64,000 bases of DNA. Source: Leptotrichia hongkongensis. GTDB taxonomy: Bacteria > Fusobacteriota > Fusobacteriia > Fusobacteriales > Leptotrichiaceae. The position numbers were made by a program, and so were the translations under genes. Location of the stretch: the NCBI RefSeq assembly GCF_007990635.1, contig NZ_AP019846.1, forward strand, positions 1,302,001 to 1,366,000, read 5' to 3'. This document shows positions 8,068 to 16,935 of the stretch, piece by piece. Position 1 is the stretch's first letter; each line of letters opens with the position of its first letter. The notes beneath the pieces are model-generated. The model had not been told where the DNA came from, made no database searches, and saw only the letters and a program-made list of their open reading frames with translations.

Positions 8068-9480
8068 ATGGATGCAAAAAAAACAGCAAAGGAAATTTAT
8101 GATATTTTAGGCGGTAAGGAAAACATTGCTTCAAACGCAGTCTGCATGACAAGACTTAGAGTTAAAGTTAAAAATGAAGTAGATTTAGAAAAGTTAAAAA
8201 AAGTTGATGGCGTACTGAACGTAGTAAATGCTGAAACTTTACAGATAATACTAGGGCCTGGAAAAGTAAATGCAGTAGGAGATGAATTTTCAAAACTTAG
8301 TGGTATTGCTCTAGGATTTTCAGATAGTAACGTAAAGGATGTAGCAAATAAAAATAAGAAAGCAAATAAACAAAAATATAATGGTCCTGTCCAACGATTT
8401 TTTCAAAAAATTGCAAATATATTTGTACCTCTATTACCTGGAATAATCGCATCAGGATTAATAATGGGACTTACAAATGTAATAAATGTTGCAACCAAAA
8501 ATGCTTATAATACAGTATGGTGGTTTGCTGCGATAAGAAGTATCGGATTTGTTATGTTTGGATATCTTGCGATTTATGTAGGAATGAATGCAGCAAAAGA
8601 ATTTGCCGGAACTGCAGTGCTTGGCGGAATTATGGGATCAATATTTATCACAAATCCAGCATTGCCTTTACTTTTTAAAGTTGAAGACAAGAGTGCAGTT
8701 ATACTTCCTTTTACAGGTAAGCCTTTTGCACCTGGAATGGGAGGACTGCTTGCATCGTTATTTATGGGAATAATAGTCGCATATTTGGAAAAAAATATAA
8801 GAAAGATAGTTCCTGTAATGCTTGATACATTTTTTACTCCTCTTCTAACTTTAATAATAGGTGTATTTATAGCCCTAATAATAATTCAGCCTTTAGGAAC
8901 TGTTGTAACAGGCTTTATATTCGCTATTCTTGATTTCTCATATAAGAAATTAGGAATATTGGGAGGATATATACTGGCAGCTGGATTCCTTCCTTTAGTT
9001 TCAGTTGGACTACATCAAGCTTTAACTCCTATACACACCTTACTTAATGATCCGACAGGCCCTACAAAAGGAATTAACTATCTGCTTCCTATACTTATGA
9101 TGGCAGGTGGAGGACAAGTTGGCGCAGGGATTGCAATTTATATAAAAACTAAGAATCAACGGCTTAAAAATATGGTAAGAGATTCTATTCCTGTTGGAAT
9201 ACTTGGAATTGGTGAACCATTAATGTATGCTGTAACTTTACCATTAGGAAAACCTTTTATTACAGCTTGCCTAGGTTCTGGATTTGGTGGAGTTCTTGCA
9301 GTTTTATTTCATTTAGGAACAATTTCTCAAGGTGTTTCAGGTTTATTTGGACTACTTATTGTTGTTCCTGGATCTTGGATTTACTTTATAGTCGCAATGC
9401 TTGGAGCATATGTAGGAGGATTTATACTGACTTATCTATTCGGAATTGATGATGAAAAGATTGAAGAGATGTATGGATAA
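8068..9480 (+). CDS. murP: PTS EIIBC for N-acetylmuramic acid (MurP-like)
   Basis: A 470-residue glucose-superfamily EIIBC. The N-terminal EIIB domain has the phospho-cysteine in ASNAVCMTRLRVKV (C26); a linker follows, and from about residue 100 a ten-helix EIIC with GIGEPLMYAV. No EIIA domain is fused, as in known MurP proteins, so a separate EIIA must serve it. I chose ATG at 8068 because AAAGGAG lies 9 bp upstream; an in-frame TTG at 8035 has no such site. It could transport another sugar, but murQ and mupG in the operon favour MurNAc or MurNAc-GlcNAc. Confidence 0.88.
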   Translation: MDAKKTAKEIYDILGGKENIASNAVCMTRLRVKVKNEVDLEKLKKVDGVLNVVNAETLQIILGPGKVNAVGDEFSKLSGIALGFSDSNVKDVANKNKKANKQKYNGPVQRFFQKIANIFVPLLPGIIASGLIMGLTNVINVATKNAYNTVWWFAAIRSIGFVMFGYLAIYVGMNAAKEFAGTAVLGGIMGSIFITNPALPLLFKVEDKSAVILPFTGKPFAPGMGGLLASLFMGIIVAYLEKNIRKIVPVMLDTFFTPLLTLIIGVFIALIIIQPLGTVVTGFIFAILDFSYKKLGILGGYILAAGFLPLVSVGLHQALTPIHTLLNDPTGPTKGINYLLPILMMAGGGQVGAGIAIYIKTKNQRLKNMVRDSIPVGILGIGEPLMYAVTLPLGKPFITACLGSGFGGVLAVLFHLGTISQGVSGLFGLLIVVPGSWIYFIVAMLGAYVGGFILTYLFGIDDEKIEEMYG

Positions 9481-9505
9481 AATAAAAAAGAATTTATGAA
9501 TAAAA

Positions 9506-9557
9506 AATTGTGTAAACTCGTATTAAATATATTTGAATTTACACAATTTGTTTTTTT
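9506..9557 (+). terminator. Terminator of the murQ-murP operon
   Basis: An 11-bp perfect stem, AATTGTGTAAA at 9506-9516 with TTTACACAATT at 9538-9548, is followed by GTTTTTTT. It ends the amino-sugar operon 25 bp after murP. Confidence 0.85.
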
Positions 9558-9648
9558 ATATACCTAGATTTCTTCAACAGAAATTTTACTACAAAACTAT
9601 TATAAACTATAGCAGTTCTAGCACTTAAAACTAGACAAAATAAGTAGG

Positions 9649-10248
9649 CTATTTATCTACATCATCCACATTAACTCTACCCTCAAGAGATCTCCCTAGT
9701 GTTGCCATATCTGTGTATTCAATATTTCCTCCCATTGGAATACCGCTCGCAATTTTAGAAATTTTAATATTCTTCTCTTTTAAAAATTTTGTTAAATATA
9801 GACTTGTGGTTTCACCTTCTAAATCAGGATTTAAAGCCAGTATAACTTCTTTTACATCTTCATTTAGTCTATTCATTAACTTTCTCAAATTCAGATCTTC
9901 AATTGTAACTCCATTTAATGGATCTATCTTTCCACCAAGTACATGATAAAGTCCATTATATGTTTCAGATTTTTCAAAAGCAATTACATCTCGCACTCCT
10001 TCAACAACGCATATAACTTCCTTGTCCCTTTTATCGTTGGCACAAATTTCACAAATATCATTTTCAGATAAGTTTCCGCAAATTTCACAATGTTTAATAT
10101 TAGCATGTGAATCTTTTATTATTTCAAGCATTCTATCAATATCAGCTTCACTTCTATCAAGTACATCAAATGCAATTCTAGCTGCACTTTTTCTACCAAT
10201 TCCTGGCAATTTTGCAAAAACATCTATCAAATCATTTAATTTCTTCAT
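9649..10248 (-). CDS. recR: Recombination mediator RecR
   Basis: RecR works with RecO/RecF to load RecA on gapped DNA. The 199 residues show the N-terminal helix-hairpin-helix LPGIGRKSAARIAF (about 14-27), a C4 zinc finger CEICGN...CEIC (about 54-69), then the Toprim domain with CVVEGVRDVIAFE and LNPDLEGETT. The length is standard. AAAGGGGTG precedes the ATG on the minus strand. Its partner gene recO, further along this window, is interrupted by frameshifts. Confidence 0.96.
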   Translation of the reverse strand: MKKLNDLIDVFAKLPGIGRKSAARIAFDVLDRSEADIDRMLEIIKDSHANIKHCEICGNLSENDICEICANDKRDKEVICVVEGVRDVIAFEKSETYNGLYHVLGGKIDPLNGVTIEDLNLRKLMNRLNEDVKEVILALNPDLEGETTSLYLTKFLKEKNIKISKIASGIPMGGNIEYTDMATLGRSLEGRVNVDDVDK

Positions 10249-10340
10249 ATTATTTATTTCACCCCTTTCCTTAAATATTACATTTTTATTTAAATTATAA
10301 AATTAGACAATATAAAAATTTTAAAAAAATAACTATACTA

Positions 10341-10376
10341 TTTTAAAAAGGGAAAGGTATAAGAACCATTTCCCTC
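10341..10376 (-). terminator. Terminator after pyk
   Basis: On the minus strand GGGAAA (complement of 10369-10374) pairs with TTTCCC (complement of 10350-10355), extended by a GGT/ACC pairing, then a T run. It ends the pfkA-pyk transcript and insulates recR. Confidence 0.75.
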
Positions 10377-10433
10377 ATAAAATATTTATAATTACTTATT
10401 GTGTGTGATGTGGTTAAATAATCAGATTTTTAA

Positions 10434-11861
10434 TTATTCTCCAACTCTTTCTACTCTGAATGTATTAGTTGTTCCTTCTTTAGAGATTCCTGTTACCATT
10501 ACTATTAAATCACCTTTGTTAGCTTCTTCGTGATTAGCTGCTATTTCTCTTGCTCTTGCAAAGAAATCATCTGTTTTATCCAATCCTTTTTCTACGTAAG
10601 CTCTAACTCCTCTTACTAATGCCAATTGTCTAGCAGTTTGTTCATTGTCAGTCAAAGCAATAATTGGTACAGTTGGTCCATATTTCCTAATCATTCTTGG
10701 CGCTCTACCAGTTTTTGTCCAGCATACGATTAATTTAGCATCTAATGCATGAGAAGTACTTACAGCACCGCTTGAAATTGCTTCTGTAACAGTAATTTCT
10801 GATCCATCTGGGGTTTCGATAGTTTTGAATTTTTTAAATTCATCTGTTCTTTTTGAAATAGTAGCCATCATTTTAACAGCTTCTACTGGATATTTACCTT
10901 TTGCAGATTCTCCTGATAACATAACTGCATCTGTACCATCTAAGATAGCATTAGCAACGTCTCCTGCTTCTGCTCTTGTAGGACGTGGGTTTCTAATCAT
11001 TGAATCTAACATTTGTGTTGCAGTAATAACTGGTTTTCCAACTTTATTACATTTTCTAATCATCATTTTTTGCATAAATGGAACTTCTTCAGCAGGTACT
11101 TCTACTCCTAAATCTCCTCTAGCAACCATGATTGCATCACTTAATTCCAAGATTTCATCGAAGTTATCAACACCTTCTTGGCTTTCAATTTTTGAAATAA
11201 TTTGGATATTTTTCCCACCGTTGTCATCCAATACTTTTCTTACTTCAGCAACGTCAGATGCTTTTCTTATAAATGAAGCCGCTACAAAGTCAACACCTTG
11301 TTCACAACCAAATTTCAAATCAGCAATATCTTTTTCAGCTAATGCTGGTAATCCAACCGAAACATCCGGCAAGTTTACACCTTTAGTTTCTCCTAATTCT
11401 CCAGTATTTGTAACAACACAGTGAACTTCTCCAGCTGCTTTATCAACGCTTTCAACTTTTAATCCAACTAAACCGTCATCTAATAATACTGTTGTTCCTT
11501 CATACAAGTCATCAACAATTCCAGGATAAGAAACTGCAAATTTTTCAGCATTTCCAACGAAAGAGTAATCAGTAGTAATAGTTACTTTTTTACCAGTTTC
11601 TAATAATACGTCTTTTCCACCTTCTAATTTTCCAGTTCTGATTTCAGGTCCTTTAGTATCTAATAAAATTCCTATTTCCTTACCTGTTTTTTTCATTACT
11701 TCTCTAATATTTTTAATTCTAGCTCCATGTTCTTCGAAATCACCATGAGAAAAATTCAATCTCATTACGTTCATTCCGCTTTCTACTAATTTTGTCAACA
11801 TTTCAACACTTTCAGTTTTTGGACCGATAGTACAAACAACTTTAGTCATTTTAATTTTCAT
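10434..11861 (-). CDS. pyk: Pyruvate kinase
   Basis: Converts phosphoenolpyruvate and ADP to pyruvate and ATP, the last step of glycolysis. The 475 residues cover the whole A-B-C core: TKVVCTIGP at the start, MNVMRLNFSHG, the B domain, KIES, the active-site stretch MVARGDLGVEVPAEEVP and ATQMLDSM. No extra C-terminal PEP-utiliser domain is present. It lies downstream of pfkA with a 124-bp gap and no terminator seen between, so co-transcription from the pfkA promoter is likely. TAGGAGGAAAA precedes the ATG. Confidence 0.97.
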   Translation of the reverse strand: MKIKMTKVVCTIGPKTESVEMLTKLVESGMNVMRLNFSHGDFEEHGARIKNIREVMKKTGKEIGILLDTKGPEIRTGKLEGGKDVLLETGKKVTITTDYSFVGNAEKFAVSYPGIVDDLYEGTTVLLDDGLVGLKVESVDKAAGEVHCVVTNTGELGETKGVNLPDVSVGLPALAEKDIADLKFGCEQGVDFVAASFIRKASDVAEVRKVLDDNGGKNIQIISKIESQEGVDNFDEILELSDAIMVARGDLGVEVPAEEVPFMQKMMIRKCNKVGKPVITATQMLDSMIRNPRPTRAEAGDVANAILDGTDAVMLSGESAKGKYPVEAVKMMATISKRTDEFKKFKTIETPDGSEITVTEAISSGAVSTSHALDAKLIVCWTKTGRAPRMIRKYGPTVPIIALTDNEQTARQLALVRGVRAYVEKGLDKTDDFFARAREIAANHEEANKGDLIVMVTGISKEGTTNTFRVERVGE

Positions 11862-11985
11862 TTTTCCTCCTAAAATTTGATATTTAAAATTTCATTGCCT
11901 TATTTTATCAATGAACTCCTACTTCCGTAAGAAATATTCATTTATTTTTTAAACTGTTAAATCTATCTAATAAAGACTTTAACAA

Positions 11986-12948
11986 TTATAACGATAACAT
12001 ATTTGCGATTGCATAATCAGAAGCAGATGTTTTAGAATAATTTTCCCAAGCGTAAGATAATTTATGAGTTGTTACTTCTTCACTTTGAATTCCAACCATT
12101 AATCCACCTTTTCCTTCTTCGATAAGCTCAACCGCTCTTACTCCTAATCTTGTTGCTAATATTCTGTCAAATGCTGTTGGTGCTCCACCTCTTTGAATAT
12201 GTCCTAAGATTGTAACTCTTATATTTGTATCAACTTTTTTAGCTAATTCATCCTTAATATCCATAATATTTCCAACACCTTCTGCAACTACGATTATATC
12301 GTACAATTTACCTTCTGCACGTCTTTTTTTGATTACTTCGGCTATTTTATCGATAGAACTTTGAGCTTCTGGGATCATTACTCCACTTGCTCCTCCTGCT
12401 ATTGCAGAATAAAGAGCCAAATCTCCACAGTTTCTTCCCATTACTTCAACTAAGTATGTTCTTTCGTGTGAAGTTGCTGTATCTTTTAATTTAGAAATAG
12501 CATCTAGAATTATATTTAATGCTGTATCATAACCAACTGTATAGTCAGTTCCCGCTACGTCATTATCAATTGTTCCAGGTATTCCAATTGTTTTAATACC
12601 ATGTTCCTCGTACAAATAGTGTGCTCCATGAAATGATCCATCTCCACCGATTACAACTAATCCGTCAATTCCATATTTTTTTAAATTAGCCGCCGCTTTT
12701 GCTCTAACTTCAGGATCCTTAAATTCTGGCAATCTTGCTGATAATAAAATTGTTCCTCCTTTATCAGCAATTCCGCTTACATCTAACAATGTCAATGGAA
12801 AAATCTGATCTTCAAGCATTCCTTTGTATCCTCTTCTTATACCATAAACTTCCATTCCTTTGTTTATAGCAGCTTTAGTGACAGCTCTTATCGCTGTATT
12901 CATCCCCTGTGAATCTCCTCCACTTGTTAAGATTGCGATTTTCTTCAT
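11986..12948 (-). CDS. pfkA: ATP-dependent 6-phosphofructokinase
   Basis: Phosphorylates fructose-6-phosphate to the 1,6-bisphosphate. The start at 12948 gives MKKIAILTSGGD, 320 residues, the normal bacterial length; AGAAGGAGA lies 10 bp upstream. The ATP site reads SGGDSQGMN (usual form SGGDAPGMN) and VIGGDGSFHGA; the second Gly of GGDGS indicates ATP rather than pyrophosphate. The catalytic loop is PGTIDNDVAGTD. HIQRGGAPTAFDR and GRNCGDLAL are further hallmarks. It is first in a pfkA-pyk operon with a strong promoter. Confidence 0.96.
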   Translation of the reverse strand: MKKIAILTSGGDSQGMNTAIRAVTKAAINKGMEVYGIRRGYKGMLEDQIFPLTLLDVSGIADKGGTILLSARLPEFKDPEVRAKAAANLKKYGIDGLVVIGGDGSFHGAHYLYEEHGIKTIGIPGTIDNDVAGTDYTVGYDTALNIILDAISKLKDTATSHERTYLVEVMGRNCGDLALYSAIAGGASGVMIPEAQSSIDKIAEVIKKRRAEGKLYDIIVVAEGVGNIMDIKDELAKKVDTNIRVTILGHIQRGGAPTAFDRILATRLGVRAVELIEEGKGGLMVGIQSEEVTTHKLSYAWENYSKTSASDYAIANMLSL

Positions 12949-13009
12949 CTTAAATTTTCTCCTTCTACACATTATAATTACAAAAATTTCTTTTAAATTC
13001 TATGTTTTA

Positions 13010-13038
13010 ATATTATCATTTTTGAAATCTATTGTCAA
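13010..13038 (-). promoter_or_regulatory. pfkA-pyk promoter
   Basis: On the minus strand a perfect TTGACA (complement of 13033-13038) and TAATAT (complement of 13010-13015) are 17 bp apart, about 60 bp upstream of pfkA. Beyond it, 13039-13195 holds no gene that I can see, only AT-rich sequence. Confidence 0.75.
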
Positions 13039-13195
13039 TTAATTTTTCAAATTATTTTATTATACGCCCTTTTTTTAATTAAATCTATTTAAATAGTCTA
13101 AATTTTTATTTAAATTTGATTGTTTTGATTATTAACTATTTTTAGGTTTTTATAACATAAATTATAAATAAAAATTTTTAACCAACATTATAAAT

Positions 13196-14425
13196 TTATG
13201 TATGAATTATAATCTCTTCCATATTTTTTCCATCCTTAACTACCCATTCTAGAGCAAGCCTGCTAAAATACACAATACTCTCATTTACAATTCTATTATA
13301 CCCTTCTAGTTTTATCTCAACATTTGCCCAGTTTAACCTATATGTATAGTCTAGCATATCTAAAATCTTATTTTTTGAACGCATCTCACACTTTCTTGCA
13401 AAAGATTTTAGTTTTTCGTATTTTAATCCATCTATAAACATAGAAACATCACAAAATGTATTAAAATCTTCAAATTCAATATCAATAAGCGATAACACCC
13501 ACAATAGCATTTTTGCAGTTTCTAACATAAAATAAAATTCCAGGTTTAATTCCTTATCATCTGATGGATTTTCCAGATAATTTTTTTCACGCTCTGATAA
13601 GACTTGTTTAAACTCATATTTCTTTTCAAAAATATCGATAATTGTTTCTAATTCTTTTTGCCCATTTTCTTTTTTTTCAAGATAAGTTTCAGCGGCAAGG
13701 CGTATCATCACTATTGCCACTATTCTTCTTATAATATCCCACTTTTTACGTATTTGCACATTTGTTTCTGATATGTTTACTTCCATATTTTCATTATATG
13801 GAAAACTGTTCTGCTTTATTCTGTCTATATTTTTATTCTTTCTTTCAATATCATTGTTTGTTATTTCTAAATTATATTCAGTGAACATTTTTTCTGAAAG
13901 TGGTGGAATAAAATCTGAAACTTCCCATTTTTCAGGGTTTCGAACCATCTTCCTATTGCCAAAATGATAATGATTCAAGCTCTTCTGTATAATAAATTTA
14001 TGAAATTTTCTAAGAAAATTTGTGGTTTTATCCAATAATTTCTCTTCATCTTTCATTTCTTCCTTATTAATCGCTTCTACAGTTACAAATAGCTTGTTAT
14101 ATTTAGAAAACTCCTCTTCACTTAGATTTATAAAACTTTCTGAATTCAGTTTTTCTAAAAAGATTTCTATTCCTATTTTTTCTTTTAAGAGAAAATTTCT
14201 ATCTGGATTTACGACTATTGTTATCTTTCTTCCGTCATTTAGCTCAAAATAAAATTTCCTCGTTTTTTCAGTCAATTTATTCCCGTCTTCTGTTGAAACT
14301 GTCCTAATTTCATCTGCATAAGTTTCCAAAAAACTTTTTACAAGCTCTATAGAGGATTTTTCATTTGAAAAACAGACACCTGACTGCACTTTTTTATTTT
14401 TCTTAAAAAAATTCCATAAACCCAT
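13196..14425 (-). CDS. DUF4272 domain-containing protein
   Basis: A 409-residue soluble protein of unknown function. The C-terminal half looks like DUF4272: an IRRIVAIVMIRLAAE helix, then LSEREKNYLENPS, a hydrophobic ETAKMLLWVLSLID helix, KILDMLDYTYRLNWANVE, and VYFSRLALEWVV near the end. The first 150 residues are a separate alpha/beta region with no recognised domain. No signal peptide. Some DUF4272 proteins are immunity-like partners, but nothing here shows that. It is followed upstream by a small membrane protein and a Nudix hydrolase on the same strand. Confidence 0.75.
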   Translation of the reverse strand: MGLWNFFKKNKKVQSGVCFSNEKSSIELVKSFLETYADEIRTVSTEDGNKLTEKTRKFYFELNDGRKITIVVNPDRNFLLKEKIGIEIFLEKLNSESFINLSEEEFSKYNKLFVTVEAINKEEMKDEEKLLDKTTNFLRKFHKFIIQKSLNHYHFGNRKMVRNPEKWEVSDFIPPLSEKMFTEYNLEITNNDIERKNKNIDRIKQNSFPYNENMEVNISETNVQIRKKWDIIRRIVAIVMIRLAAETYLEKKENGQKELETIIDIFEKKYEFKQVLSEREKNYLENPSDDKELNLEFYFMLETAKMLLWVLSLIDIEFEDFNTFCDVSMFIDGLKYEKLKSFARKCEMRSKNKILDMLDYTYRLNWANVEIKLEGYNRIVNESIVYFSRLALEWVVKDGKNMEEIIIHT

Positions 14426-14453
14426 TCTTCATTTCCCCTTCATAATGCTGTTT

Positions 14454-14879
14454 TTAACGTTTAAAATTATCAAGCTCTTTTTCAATAATTGAAATAACTG
14501 TCATATCTGCAGGTATCATACTTAGAATTTTCTGATACAGCTCCTCCCTTTTCTCTCGACATACTTGCAAAAATAATAAACATTCATTCTTTTTCCTCAA
14601 TCTCAAGCTATATCCATCATTCAAAAAGATATTAAAATTTATCGTTTTAAAAGTTCCCTGGTGAATAAAAATCCGTGTTAAAATACACATCTTAACCTCA
14701 TCAATATTGAAATATATCTGTTCTTTTTTTATTCTTTTTATAAAAGTAAATATAAATTCTCCATCCAGTTCTTCCAAATTTTCTGCATTAAATCTAATTT
14801 TTTTCATAATTACCAAAAAAACTACATAAATTAGATAAAAAATTAGTATTATTAAAGGCAATGGTAAAAATATCTTCAT
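14454..14879 (-). CDS. Small membrane-anchored protein of unknown function
   Basis: 141 residues starting MKIFLPLPLIILIFY. The start at 14879 is chosen because GGGAGGA lies just upstream; a longer in-frame start would put charged residues before the helix. One N-terminal transmembrane helix (about 3-24) is followed by a positively charged KKIRF stretch and a soluble cytoplasmic alpha/beta domain of about 110 residues. I do not recognise the domain; the layout resembles small PH-like membrane proteins. The DUF4272 gene follows 28 bp downstream and is probably co-transcribed. Confidence 0.65.
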   Translation of the reverse strand: MKIFLPLPLIILIFYLIYVVFLVIMKKIRFNAENLEELDGEFIFTFIKRIKKEQIYFNIDEVKMCILTRIFIHQGTFKTINFNIFLNDGYSLRLRKKNECLLFLQVCREKREELYQKILSMIPADMTVISIIEKELDNFKR

Positions 14880-14928
14880 AGTCTCCTCCCTTCTTTTTTG
14901 GTACAAAAGTCAATATTATAGATTAAAA

Positions 14929-15432
14929 TTATTTATCTTCTTTTGAAAAATAAGTTACTGCAAGTATTGTTTTCATATCTCTTGACATCTTTGTAATATC
15001 CTTCACATCGACCCATACTACTTCTACTTCTTCCCCATGGTCAAGTGACTGCTCTACAGGCTTAATATCATCAGATTTTAGTCTTGCACTAAAAAAGTAT
15101 AATTTCTCAGTAGTATATCCTGGTGATACATACAGCCCCTGCGGTAATTCCTCAATATCCGCAACATCTTTTTCCATATACCCCGTTTCCTCTTTCAGCT
15201 CTCTAAATGCAGCAGCTCTAGGTTTTTCATCTCCATCAATTAGCCCAGCACAAACTTCAATTTCATAATCTTTAGACCCTGGTCTGAACTGTTTCACTAA
15301 AATTACTTTTTCTTTTGCTTCATTAAACAGCACAAAACAAACCGCATCAGATTTATCCAAATACTCCAAAGTTATACCTGTCGTAGGATGTGTCATTTTT
15401 GAACCTTTTAAAAATCTAAAACTATTATCCAT
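14929..15432 (-). CDS. Nudix hydrolase (ADP-ribose pyrophosphatase-like)
   Basis: 167 residues. The Nudix box is perfect (Gx5Ex7REUxEExGU): it starts at G in CAGLIDGDE and ends RELKEETGY, about residues 79-101. LVKQFRPGSKDYEIEVCAG just before it is typical of ADP-sugar pyrophosphatases of the NudF type, which split ADP-ribose to AMP and ribose-5-phosphate. Its role is probably nucleotide clean-up. It has no signal peptide and no obvious operon partner beyond the downstream membrane protein. Confidence 0.9.
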   Translation of the reverse strand: MDNSFRFLKGSKMTHPTTGITLEYLDKSDAVCFVLFNEAKEKVILVKQFRPGSKDYEIEVCAGLIDGDEKPRAAAFRELKEETGYMEKDVADIEELPQGLYVSPGYTTEKLYFFSARLKSDDIKPVEQSLDHGEEVEVVWVDVKDITKMSRDMKTILAVTYFSKEDK

Positions 15433-15507
15433 TTTTATTTATTACATGACAAATAATACCATGCACTCCTTTCCTTTGGTTCTTCAATCTTAATTTTATA
15501 AAAATTT

Positions 15508-15970
15508 TTATATTAATCCGTTCTTACATTCAATAAAGTCATTTTCTTTTGCTATTTTTTCAGCTAATCTCATATTACTCTTTGTAGATTGAAAATTATT
15601 AGCATACATAAGATATAGCTCATTATTTCTTTTTTTATACCATTCTTTAAACGAAGTTGGTACATCAAAACAAATCTCATCGTTATTTTTATTAGGAATA
15701 TATTTAAATTCTATTTCTAATGCTTGTTCATCGTATTCTAATCTTCCATTTACTTCATCTATTTTTGAATTTTTAGGTATTATTAATTCCATCCTGTTCC
15801 ACAATATTTTTTCAGTACTTTTTTCTAAAAGTTCCAAGCCAATCGTATTTTGATTCTTTCCAACAATGATAGATGGTCTATTTAGTTTTTGATTCTTGAA
15901 TATTTTCAGCAATCATATCACATGAACTTACCCCTATCAAAATACAAATAAATAAAATTATTTTCTTCAA
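15508..15970 (-). pseudogene. Lipoprotein gene interrupted by a homopolymer frameshift
   Basis: Two frames together make one plausible gene. From a TTG at 15970, 7 bp after AGGAGG, the first frame reads KKIILFICILIGVSSC, a lipoprotein signal with lipobox VSSC, and stops at TAG about 30 codons later. The second frame (to 15508) covers 120-odd residues starting around NRPSIIVGKNQN and has no ribosome site of its own. The frames join if the A5 run at about 15887-15891 were A4 or A7. The mature protein is a small periplasmic or outer-membrane domain I do not recognise. Homopolymer miscall and real loss are both possible. Confidence 0.7.
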
Positions 15971-15999
15971 TTTAATTCCTCCTGTTAAATTTTACAATT

Positions 16000-16776
16000 C
16001 TAAAAAATACTCTCAATTACATTCAGACCAATTTCCTTTGCAAACTCTCTTGCAATTTCCATCTCTTTGTCTTCCATTCTGTTAAAATCGTGTGCATCCG
16101 AACCGATTATCGTTCTAACATTATACTGCTTCACAATTTCCCAAAATTCCTTGTATGGATACATATATCTGTCCCAGTCTGGATGTCTTTCAAATGTTTT
16201 TCTTATTCCGTTTGCATTTACTTCAAGCGGTACATCCATTTTTTCTGATGCTTTTGAAATCATGTGCGCTGCTTTTTCACAGTTTTCATCCCAAGTCCGA
16301 TAATTTATTACATACAAATCTGGATGTGCAATGTAGTCAAATTTACCACTTTCTATAGCCTCAACCATATATTTCGCATAAGCTAGCACATCTTCCCCTG
16401 TCTGTATCTTCCAAGCATTGTAATTTGTATCATCTCCATCTTTTCTAAAGGCATGCAGTCCTAAAACAAGATAATCTAATTTTTCTCTATATCTATCGTA
16501 TTTTTCAATAAATTCTGGAAAATATTCAATCTCCAGTGATTTATAAATCTTGATTTTATCTCCATATTTTTCCTGTGCTTCTTCTATTTCCTTCAGATAT
16601 CCGTTAAAATCTTCTTCTTTCATTCTATTGTTTTTATAATATTCAGGCATTGGAGCGTGATCTGATATTCCAAGTTCAGTATAACCTTCTCTAATTGCTA
16701 CTTTTACATAATCTTCCACATTTCCAACGGCATGTTCACATCGGTAATTGTGAGTATGAAAATTTGTCTTGTTCAT
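16000..16776 (-). CDS. PHP-domain histidinol-phosphatase-like phosphoesterase
   Basis: 258 residues starting MNKTNFHTHNYRCEHA. The PHP metal sites are visible: HTH (7-9), the GISDHAP loop, EIEYFPE, GLHAFRK, IAHPDLY and GSDAHDF. This is the HisK/HisJ-type histidinol-phosphatase group, but no other his genes are near, so it may hydrolyse a different phosphate ester. GGGGA 6 bp upstream favours the start at 16776; an alternative start at 16788 adds four residues. Confidence 0.85.
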   Translation of the reverse strand: MNKTNFHTHNYRCEHAVGNVEDYVKVAIREGYTELGISDHAPMPEYYKNNRMKEEDFNGYLKEIEEAQEKYGDKIKIYKSLEIEYFPEFIEKYDRYREKLDYLVLGLHAFRKDGDDTNYNAWKIQTGEDVLAYAKYMVEAIESGKFDYIAHPDLYVINYRTWDENCEKAAHMISKASEKMDVPLEVNANGIRKTFERHPDWDRYMYPYKEFWEIVKQYNVRTIIGSDAHDFNRMEDKEMEIAREFAKEIGLNVIESIF

Positions 16777-16871
16777 AATTTTCCCCATTCTATTTCTATC
16801 ATTTTAAAATTTTTCTTTCGTATATTTTACCAATTATTTTGAAAAAAATAAAGGTTTTAAATAAATTTATT

Positions 16872-16900
16872 TTGTTTTTAGTGAAAATTTTTGATATAAT
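16872..16900 (+). promoter_or_regulatory. Promoter of the ABC-F gene
   Basis: TTGTTT at 16872-16877 and a perfect TATAAT at 16895-16900 are 17 bp apart, 35 bp before the gene. Confidence 0.6.
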
Positions 16901-16935
16901 ACAAGTAAAATATAAATATTTAAGGAGGAAATTTT

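Noticed and set aside
8588-8773. Open frame overlapping murP in another frame
   Set aside because: It is a shadow of the conserved EIIC domain with no ribosome site.
10825-11424. 199-codon open frame antisense to pyk
   Set aside because: It lies fully inside the conserved pyk gene, has a composition expected from the reverse reading of that gene, and has no ribosome site.
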